Notes under the pieces: generated by a model
What the model saw: the letters and a program-made list of their open reading frames with translations, nothing else
Told to the model about the DNA's origin: nothing
Database searches by the model: none
Program-made: the position numbers and the translations under genes
Assembly (NCBI GenBank): GCA_027563935.2
Contig: CM050450.1
Coordinates: 28,693,439 to 28,757,438 of the forward strand
Length of the DNA stretch: 64,000 bases
Reading direction: 5' to 3'
Source: Costus lasius
Taxonomy: Eukaryota > Streptophyta > Magnoliopsida > Zingiberales > Costaceae
Shown: piece after piece, positions 55,830-64,000 of the stretch
How positions within the stretch are numbered: the stretch's first letter is position 1
Layout of the letters: each line of letters opens with the position of its first letter

Positions 55830-58431
55830 TGTCACATCCCGTTATCTTAACCCCAAACAAGCAACACAAGTCACAAAGGAACAGGACGTTATCACACAGG
55901 ATCGATGCACATGCTAAGTAAAACCAAGTTCAGGAAAAGTCGATCTGAAAATTTTTGAGAATCCATACATAGAATCTCCACGAAACATAATTTCACAAAT
56001 GTACCTGCCACCACGCAATACTTGCACTAGACATATGCAAGTCAACAGTTATATCAAAACCACATAAAATCCGTAAAATCCATAAATCACGTAAGGGTAC
56101 CTGCCACCAGGCAATACTTGCACTAGACATATGCAAGTTCACATTTATATCAAATCGGATCGCAAAATACGAATCAAATCGAAATTTGAAGCAAAGCCAC
56201 AATATCGGTTTTATAAACTCATGGAACTAACATCAATGACCCAAACACCGAAAACAGGCCAAAGCCCTCGGTGACACAAAAATCAAAATCTCAAAACTGC
56301 CACAACCGGCAACACTGGTTCACAAAGTTTAGCCATAACCGGCCCCAGTTAACTAAACACAAATAAATCTTATACATCGCACCAGCATAGTTGTAGAGAA
56401 AATCACAATATCCATAACATACGCTAACTCAGACAATGCGCCCCTGCTCTACACCTGAAAATAATGAGGGGTGAGCTACACAGCCCAGTGAGTGGATAGT
56501 CTCAATCGACCATCCATAACATACACTCAAAGATACATGCAGATTGTTTTTTTTTTAAAATCTTTAGCAGAACATTATGTCAACATATAACTAAAACAAG
56601 GAACAGAAAACAAAGAACAGAACTCATATAAACAATTAAATGTACAGACATCACACAAATGTCACCCCAGAGTAACCAAAGTTCTAGAGCCATACTCTAA
56701 ACCAACTAAACACACCAACCACTTTGTTGTTCAGCATAAATCAAGAGTGACCCCTAGGGTCCAACCCAGCTCTGGCCTAAGCACTGGGAGAAGCCTGCAA
56801 ATCACATGCAACACAAACATAGACGGTGTGTAGACTCAAGAGGTGATCCCCATCCGGTCAAGATGTGATACCTTGATCTACACCATCCCATAACACAAAA
56901 ATCTAAAAGTCTAAGAGTGATGAAATCAAGAGGTGGCCCCTGTCCGACCAAGACATGGCACTTTGCATCAATCACTCGTTCTCCCAAAGGGTTCTTTACT
57001 GAACAACCACTAGACACACCTTATATCTTATTTCACAAAAGTGGACTCCTAAGTGTTAACCAGACTCTAGGATAGTCATCTTCATCACGATAATCACAAC
57101 AGACAGGCTGAAACATCAACCCCCACATATCACAATACACAGGCTGAAATCTCCAAGCCCTAACATATCACATATAGACTATCCCCTTGAGTACACAGTT
57201 ACACTTAGCCTTAGTCCTATCCATAATGGTTACACAGACCACAACACCTAACATTCGAAACCACATATAACCACATAATGTAGTGTAGTGTCCTTAGGTT
57301 TCATGCTGATCAGTTTAGTATAACCTTGCTAAGTTATCACCCAAGTTTCTCAAACAAGGATACATGGCCATAAATATATAACATGCTGCACATAGAGAAA
57401 TAATCATGGATCCTATAACATTATTAGCATTTATCAGGACATCCATAAAATCAACATTAAACACATAATACTACATGTAGCCCACGGTTTCTACAACATA
57501 TTATCTACTTAAACTTTAACCTTAGTTAACAAGAATTTAATGCTCAAGAATCACTGACTTAAAACTACCTAAATTCCATTCAAGAAATATCGTAAAATTC
57601 ATGTTGCAAGGTTTCGGTTTTCATGAAAGATACACCTTGAGTTTCGATTTTTAACATGGTAAAATTTCCAAGAAATCAAATCTATCATCTAGCACAACCA
57701 AGTGGATATAATTCAAATAAGACACCCCACTCACCTCTTATCTTGAACCGTGAACACCAAGAAGAAATTCTCTCCACCAAAACTCGTCTAAGGGTCTTAA
57801 TGTTCCACCAAAGTTCTTAGGTAGACGCCACCAAAGGAAGAGAAAACGCCACCAAGCACCAAGGAACGCCGGCCAAGGGAAGAAGGAAGAAGAAGAATTT
57901 CGTCCAAGCCTCCAAGGAATCGCCAAGGTTCGTCCAAGCCTTCAAGAAATCGCCAACTTCTTTGCCCTAGCCGTCCGCCCCCCTTTGGATTTTCAGTTTT
58001 TAAATTTTTAAACCCGCTAACTAATTAATTCGAATAGGGTTTATGAATTAACCCACTTACTGATTAATTCAAATTTTAAACCCAAAATCCATCTAATTTA
58101 AGTGTAAACCCAATAACCCATAATTAATTATTCACTTAAGCGAAAATCCAATAAGGATTTAATTAACATCCAATAAGCTCTAATTAATTAATTACTAGAG
58201 TCAAAATCCATTAAGACTTAAATTAACATCCACTAACCCTTTGCCACTAATTTATAAATAACCCCTAAAGGTTTTAGAGATAAAACTCTCCCCCCATCCT
58301 AGAGTTTACAAAATCAAAACATAGAAAAATATCACAGCCAATGATTTTATTTAAATCAAAATAAAATATCACAATCAAAGATTTAAATCAAGAATAATAC
58401 TTACAAGGACTTAAGATCCTTGGATCTTACA
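55830..58431 (-). repeat. Gypsy-4 5' LTR
   Basis: 2602 bp with ends TGTCACATCC and TGGATCTTACA on the plus strand. It is nearly identical to the two 3' LTR fragments; a short indel near 56605 makes it slightly shorter. The stretch at 57738-58000 is rich in CCAAG/AAGAA and shows no recognisable protein. Confidence 0.95.
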
Positions 58432-59469
58432 CCTGCGACCAAGAAGATAAAGAAGAAGGGTAAGGCACGTGCTAAGGGCAGTGCCAGAGGTCCTACCAAG
58501 GCACTGAAGAAAAAGGCGAAGAAGTCAAAGGAGCAGAGGTGCTTCCATTGTGGCGAGCAGGGTCACTGGAGGAGGGACTGCAAGCAAGTTCAGAATGAGG
58601 AGAAGAAAGGCTTGGCCTTCGCTTCTAGCTCAGGTATTTATGTTACAGAACTCAACCTTTCTACTTCTATGTCATGGGTATTGGATACCGCATGTGGAGC
58701 TCATATTTGTACAAATATGCATGGGCTTAAGAAAAGTATATCAGTGCGGCCTGGAGAGATTGACCTACGGGTTGGAAATGGGGCACAGGCTGCTGCTGTT
58801 GCTGTAGGAGTTTTGACTTTCTCCCTACCTTCCGGACTTCAGTTAGAGCTAGATAATTGCTATTATGTACCTTCACTTACTAAGAACATTGTATTCATTC
58901 CTTGCTTGGCAAAGAAGGGATTCAAGTTTGAAATAAATAAGAACTTCTGTTCTTGTTCATTTGCAAATATGTTCTATGTGAAGGGTACTTTATGCAATGG
59001 TTTATATGTCTTGGACATGGATAGCTCTATTTGTAACATAAATAATAAAAGGACCAAACTGAGTGGTTCAGTTGGTGCTTTCCTATGGCATTGTCGATTA
59101 GCCCATATAAACAAGAATTGCATTCAACAACTCCATGCAAATGGGTTGTTAGATTCAAGTTCCTTGGAGGAATTTGATACTTGTGAACCTTGTTTATTAG
59201 GAAAAATGACAAAATCGCCCTTCAGCAAGACTGGTGAAAGGGCAGGAGGTTTATTGAATCTCATACATACTGATATGTGTGGGCCATTCAATAAACAAGC
59301 CAGAGGAGGGTACAACTACTTCATCACATTTACTGATGACTTCAGTAGATATAGTTATGTCTACTTGATGAGTCATAAGTCTGAATCCTTTAAGAAATTT
59401 AAGGAATTCAGACATGAAGTAGAGAACCAGCTTAGTAGATCCATTAAGGCTCTTCGATCAGATCATGGT
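58432..59469 (+). pseudogene. Copia-B gag end, protease and integrase N-terminal part
   Basis: Continues the gag of 38718-39356 after Gypsy-4, opening with the second CCTGC. A lysine-rich stretch leads to the knuckle CFHCGEQGHWRRDC near 58540-58580. The protease site D-T-A-C-G is near 58685-58700. The integrase zinc domain has WHCRLAHIN and CEPCLLGK, and the first catalytic aspartate lies in HTDMCGPF near 59270. It is cut by the solo LTR within the block of the second catalytic aspartate, where SD is followed by H instead of the usual R. This piece itself has no internal stop. Confidence 0.92.
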
Positions 59470-60337
59470 TGTAAGATCCAAGGATCTTAAGTCCTCGTAA
59501 GCATTATTTGGATTTAAATAAAATCATTAGCTGTGATATTTTATTATGATTTAAATAAAATTATTGGATGCTAATTAACTGGCTTATTGATTGTTAATTT
59601 GTAATTATTTGATTTGAGTTTATTTGGTTGTTAATTTATTGTAAATTAATTAGAGATTATTTATTTGATTATTGGCTGTTAATTTATGATGAATTATTAT
59701 TGGTTGTTCATAATAAATTAATTGGGATTTATGGGTTGTAAATTGTAAGTTAATTAATTACAGTTTGTTGGTTAATTAATTAGACCTTATTGGTTAATTA
59801 ATTAGACCTTATTGGTTAATTAAATCCTTATTGGATATTAATTAAATCCTTATTGGATTTCGGTTAAGTGATTGGTTATTTGTAAGTTAATTAAATTAAT
59901 TGGTTAACTATGGGTTATTGGGTTTGAAAATTCGAAATTATGAATTATATGGGTTAAACCCTATTGGAATTAATTGGTTAATGGGTTTAAAATTTAAAAA
60001 CCCAAAGTTTAAGTGGTAATATCGACTAGGGTGAGATTATTGGCGATTTTTGGGAGTCTTGAGAAAAATTAGGGTTGCGGCTTGAAGAAGTGGCGATTAT
60101 TGAAGAGTTTTGAGGCGATTTTTCTCCATCTTCTTCCCTTGGCGAATTTCCCTTGAGGTGAAACTTTCTTGGCGATTTCTTGGAGATCCTTTGGGTGACT
60201 TCAAAGGCTTTGGACGATTTTTGTTGGGGAGATTTTTTACCTAAGTTTCAAGGTGAGTGGGTTGTCTTAATTGATTCCTAACAATTGGGTTGTGTTATTG
60301 ATGCATGAGATTGATTAGAGATTTGCAATGTTAAAAA

Positions 60338-60690
60338 CCGAAAATTCAAGACTTCTTCTTGTGATAACCGAAAGTTATAATGGTATAATTGTCATGGAAA
60401 CCGAATATTTATATATCCTTATTGTTCGTGAAACCGAATTTAAGATCTTCTTGTATTTTCATGAAAACCGAAATTTTGTAAAAGGTATGTATCTCATGAA
60501 AACCGAAAATTGTGGCATGAAATTTAAGGTATTTTTATAGGGATTTTTGGTAGCTTTAGATCATTGAATTTTGAGCATGAAATTCTTGTTAACTAGGTAT
60601 TTTATAGGGAATTTTGGTAACATTAGATCAATGATTTTTATAGCATGTATGAAAACCGATACCTTTATAATTGTAGTTAAACCGAAATTT
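60338..60690 (+). repeat. ~33-bp AACCGA array in solo LTR
   Basis: ACCGA motifs have their CCG at 60338, 60368, 60401, 60434, 60468 and 60503 (spacing 30-35), with two more at 60656 and 60682. Gypsy-4 LTRs have only about two (50259-50310, inverted). Confidence 0.75.
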
Positions 60691-61365
60691 TTATAGTTGT
60701 AGTTAACATGTTTACATGTGGTAATTTGTGGTAATTTGTAAAGTGATTTATAAGAATACATGTTTTACAATTTATGTTGATTTTATGGATGCTTTATAAA
60801 TGCTGTTAACGCTACCTTGGTTATTTCTTTGTGTGTAACATATTATATGTTTATGGTCATGTATTTTGTTTGAGAAAATTTGGGTGATAACATAGCAAAA
60901 TTTGATTAAACTAATCAGCATGAAATTTAAGGACTACACTATATTCGGTGATATTCGAATATAAAATATTATGTGTTATGTTATGTGAATTTTGAACAAT
61001 ATGTGTGATTATGTGAATTTGGAAAATTATGGGTTATGTAAATTTGGAAAATTATGTGATTATGTGATGGTTAGGACTAAGGCTAGGTGTAACTATGAAC
61101 TCAAGGGGATAGTCCTTATGTGTTATGTTAAGGGTTTGAATTTCAGCCCTGTATTGTGATATGTGAGGAGGTTGATGTTCAGCCTGCCTATTATGATTAT
61201 TGTGATGGGGGTTGATGCCTGCCCGATATGATTTTTGTGATGACTATCCTAGAGTCTAGTTGACACTTAGGAGTCCACCTTTGTGAAATATGTTCACCTA
61301 TGAGAAATATGAAATAAGATGTGTTTGTTGTCCAGTAGGAACCTTTTGGGAGAACGGGTTTTGAC

Positions 61366-61651
61366 GCAAAGTGCCATGTCTTGGTCGGACAGGGGCCACC
61401 TCTTGATGTCATTACTCTTTTATGTGTTGGGGTGATATAAGACGCAAAGTGCCATGTCTTGATCAGACAGGGGCCACCTCTTGATGTCATCACTCGGTTT
61501 ATGATGTTGGGTGTGTGGAGCAAAGTGCCACGCCGTGACTGGCGGGGGCCACCTCTTGAATCTACACACAATCCATCGATGTGTTATGGGGTGATAGAGC
61601 AAAGTGCCACGTCGTGACCTGGCGGGGGCCACCTCTTGATTCTACTCACTA
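61366..61651 (+). repeat. Four ~77-bp tandem repeats in solo LTR
   Basis: Units start GCAAAGTGCCA at 61366, 61444, 61520 and 61599 and contain GGGGCCACCTCTTGA about 35 bp on. Gypsy-4 LTRs hold two diverged copies. Confidence 0.85.
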
Positions 61652-62662
61652 TCCATGTTTATGTGTTGCACGAGATTTTGCAGCTCCCAGTGCTTTGGCC
61701 AAGCCGGGTTAGACCATATTGGTCACTACTGATTATGCTGGACAACTAGGTTAATTAAGTATGGTGTGTTTAGTTGGTTTAGAATATATGTGTTTAATTG
61801 GTTTAGAGTAAAACTCTAGAACCTGAATTTGTTATATGCTAGTGTGTACATTTAACTGTCTATATGACTTCTGTTTCTTTATTTTGTTATATGTTGACAT
61901 AATGTTCCTGTTAAAGATTTTTTAAATAATCTGCCTATATTTTTGAATGTATGTTCTGGATGGTCGATTTAGACTATCCACTCACTGGGCTGTGTAGCTC
62001 ACCCCTCACTATTTTCAGGCATAGAGCAGGGGCGCATGTCTTGAGTGCTTTGGCGTGGATAATTATGCTGTTTGCTGTTTTAAGAATTTTTATGCTTAAT
62101 TCTTGGGGCCGGTTGTGGCCTTAACATAAATTATATGAACTATGTGAATCATGAGACTATGTGAACTATGTGAATTATGTTGCCGGTTATGGCAGTCTTA
62201 TGAGTTTGATTTTTGTGTCACCGCGGGCTTCAGCCTGGTTTTGGTGTTTGATATGAGTTTATAAAATCGATTTTGTGATTTGTTGTGAATTTCGGTTTAT
62301 GGTGTATTCTTTGTAATCGGTTTTGATATATCTGTAACTTGCATATGTCTAGTGCAAGTATTGCCTGGTGGCAGGTACCTTTTTGGATTTTATGGTTTTG
62401 ATACGGATTTAATATGGCTGTGGATTTGATATAACTGTTGCCTTGCATATGTCTAGTGCAAGGATTGCGTGGTGGCAGGTACCCTTATGAGATTTATGAG
62501 ATTTGAGTTTTGTGAATTTGTATGTATGAATTTATGGAAATTTTTCAGATCGTGTTTTCTTGAACTCGGTTTTACCTAGCATATGATCGATCTTATATGA
62601 AACATCATGTATCATTTGTGAATTGTGCCATTTGTTTGGGGTTAAGAATGTGGGATGTTACA

Positions 62663-63272
62663 ATGGTGGAGAGTACCTGAGAGGTGAGTTCTTTGTCTAT
62701 CTGAGAGAGTGTGGGATCTTATCCCAGCTCACTCCTCCTGGTACACCTCAATGGAATGGTGTGTCTGAAAGGAGAAATCGAACCTTGTTGGACATAGTTC
62801 GGTCTATGATGAGTCATGCAAATCTACCACCCTCATTCCGGGGTCATGGACTTGAGACAGCTTCTCTGTTACTGTATAATGTTCCATCTAAGAGTGTCTC
62901 TAAGATATCATATGAGGTATGGAGTGGGAGACGCCTTAATTTGTCATTTATTAGGATCTGGGGATGTGAGGATTATGTCAAACGTCAGGATTCTAGCAAG
63001 CTAGAACCCAGATCTGATAAGTGTGTGTTTTTGGGGTACCCTAAGGAAACTAATGGTTACTATTTCTATGTTCCTACCGAGAATAAAGTTTTTGTTGCTC
63101 GGGGTGCTATCTTTCTAGAGAAAGAATTTCTCACGAAAGAAGTCAGTGGGAGGAAGTTTGACTTGGACGAGGTCCAAGTGCAACCACAAGACACAAAGAT
63201 GGAACCTGAGCCACCTGCACCAGTTGCTGGGCAACCTGAGGTTCAGACACAGGCCCCACGTAGGTCTGGGAG
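62663..63272 (+). pseudogene. Copia-B integrase C-terminal part
   Basis: Opens with the second ATGGT and restores the integrase phase. It holds GGEYL right after the junction, TPPGTPQWNGVSERRNRTLL with the catalytic glutamate, then the conserved IRIWGCEDYVK and FLGYPKETNGYYFY blocks near 62950-63070. A proline- and glutamate-rich tail leads to RRSG, where the next LTR inserts. RT is not in the window. Confidence 0.92.
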
Positions 63273-64000
63273 TGTAGGTCCCCTAGACAAGGGGATGAAA
63301 CCCTAATAGGCACATGTAAGGGATTTAAACAGCGGAAGAGGGTTTCTAGATCTATTGCATGCTTTACGATCAACGTTAAAATGATTACATAAAAGAGAAG
63401 AAATCATACCGATGCCATTTCTAGATGGCGTCTTGGAAGCAAAGATCGAAATGGATCTTCTCCAGAAATGACGCACACAAGATGAGTCTTGGCTCCTCCT
63501 TGTCGCCCCTTGTGCTAGCAAGGATCGTCGAAGTATCCTGACCGAATGGAAGGGAAGAGATGAGAAATCCTATGCTTGGCGAGAGCTCCTCTTTTCCTCT
63601 ACACCTTCACACGCAAGAGATGCCAGTGTCGAAAAGCCCAAAGAGGCGTCAAGAGAGCGTGAGCATTGAGAACGTGAGAGTCATGGTCACGTTTAGAGAC
63701 ATGCTTTCTAAAAATAGAAAAGTCTCAACGTTCATGCGACCACAACTTACCCCAATCGCAAAATGCCTCTTCATTTGAACCATGCGCTCATCCAATGAGC
63801 TGGTTCAATTCGGTTTGGTTCAAGAAACCAAACAACCCAAGCCATTAGTCCAGATTACAATAAACCCCTGAGGCTTAAGATCTGACCGTTGATCTCTCGA
63901 TGCTCTTGATCTCACCGATCTAGCATCCATTCTCTCAATCGAAGCTTACCGATCTTAAGCCCTAATCAATTAAACATGATCAGACCAGATCTCACTCACA
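63273..64000 (-). repeat. Copia-6: Angela-like 3' LTR, cut by window end
   Basis: Starts TGTAGGTCCCC after GGGAG (63268-63272, likely one copy of a duplication). Later parts, such as TGATCTCACCGATCTAGCATC near 63906 and ATCAGACCAGATCTCACT near 63976, match the LTRs of Copia-3 and Copia-5. The orientation is the same as theirs. The U5-end hairpin on the minus strand is CCCCT-TGTCT-AGGGG. Confidence 0.88.

Larger units (their letters stand above)
39357..58431 (-). mobile_element. Gypsy-4: Tekay/Del-like chromovirus carrying nested Copia-5
   Basis: Inserted in the Copia-B gag with the duplication CCTGC at 39352-39356 and 58432-58436. On the minus strand: 5' LTR 55830-58431, tRNA-iMet primer site, gag-pol 55702-51107, polypurine tract, and 3' LTR 51077-39357 interrupted by Copia-5. 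Without Copia-5 it is about 10 kb. The LTRs differ by about a dozen substitutions over 2.6 kb by my count. RT type and a C-terminal chromodomain point to Tekay/Del. Confidence 0.95.
59470..62662 (+). repeat. Solo LTR of the Gypsy-4 (Tekay-like) family
   Basis: Starts TGTAAGATCCAAGGATC and ends GGGATGTTACA, flanked by ATGGT at 59465-59469 and 62663-62667. The ends and the conserved block with CTCACTGGGCTGTGTAGC (near 61980) match the Gypsy-4 LTR read on its minus strand. No internal region is present, so it arose by recombination between two LTRs. At 3193 bp it is about 590 bp longer than the Gypsy-4 LTR because of expanded repeats. No gene is in it. Confidence 0.93.
25692..63272 (+). mobile_element. 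Copia-B: old Ty1/Copia element split by four insertions
   Basis: The pieces in order are 5' LTR 25692-27852, leader 27853-29156 and 38359-38717, gag 38718-39356, gag end to integrase 58432-59469, and integrase 62663-63272. The intervening elements each carry matching 5-bp duplications, which proves that the pieces were once continuous. Its proteins are related to Copia-1 but clearly diverged, and its LTR is different and longer. RT, RNase H and the 3' LTR must lie beyond the window. Coding pieces contain stops, so it is inactive. Confidence 0.9.

Noticed and set aside
60328..60540. 70-residue frame with repeating TE(N/S/Y/F) pattern
   Set aside because: It only reflects the 33-bp AACCGA array in the solo LTR; codon content is AT-rich and no relative encodes it.

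Overview
This window is a block of nested plant LTR retrotransposons. I could recognise no host gene, tRNA, rRNA or CRISPR array. The organism is a flowering plant, probably one with a large repeat-rich genome; the species cannot be told from this sequence. The evidence is the mix of families: Ty1/Copia elements of Angela/BARE type (LTRs near 1.7 kb, leader near 1.8 kb, one 1294-codon gag-pol frame, tRNA-iMet primer site), a Tekay/Del-like Ty3/Gypsy chromovirus with a chromodomain, and Athila-type Gypsy elements with a tRNA-Asp primer site.

Layout. 1-8750: Copia-1 (+), full length except that its 5' LTR starts off-window. 8751-25691: old, broken Gypsy and Athila material. It holds a minus-strand integrase scrap (8751-8860), a plus-strand Gypsy gag/protease fragment with five 66-bp coding repeats (8861-9974), a decayed Athila-1 (-, 9975-19450), Gypsy LTR and reverse transcriptase pieces (19451-21525), a plus-strand Athila 3' end (21526-24507), a Gypsy LTR scrap (24508-24775) and an internally deleted minus-strand Athila (24776-25691). 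25692-63272: one old Copia element, Copia-B (+), split by four later insertions. These are Copia-3 (-, 29157-38358, target duplication CTGGG); Gypsy-4 (-, 39357-58431, duplication CCTGC), which itself carries Copia-5 (-, 39439-48539, duplication GCACA) in its 3' LTR; a 3.2-kb solo LTR (59470-62662, duplication ATGGT); and a minus-strand Angela-like LTR starting at 63273 that runs off the window.

How it works together. Copia-1 and Copia-5 have uninterrupted gag-pol frames and nearly identical LTRs, so they are recent and may encode all their own proteins. Copia-3 has equally young LTRs but an early amber codon and a frameshift. Gypsy-4 has young LTRs and one in-frame amber codon in gag. Everything older carries stop codons, several explicable as C-to-T changes.

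The most interesting signals are non-coding. The leaders of all three Angela-like copies carry three neighbouring stem-loops with the loop CTGCGA (one variant CTGCGT) on three different, fully paired stems. A fourth stem-loop of this kind occurs in the otherwise different Copia-B leader. Two more hairpins in the same leaders covary around a TCA loop, and Copia-B has its own set around CCCTCG. The Athila LTRs carry ~72-bp repeats built on palindromes whose core differs between subfamilies. I propose the leader hairpins as candidate RNA-packaging or Gag-recognition elements; that function is inference.

All comparisons and difference counts were made by eye on the given sequence.
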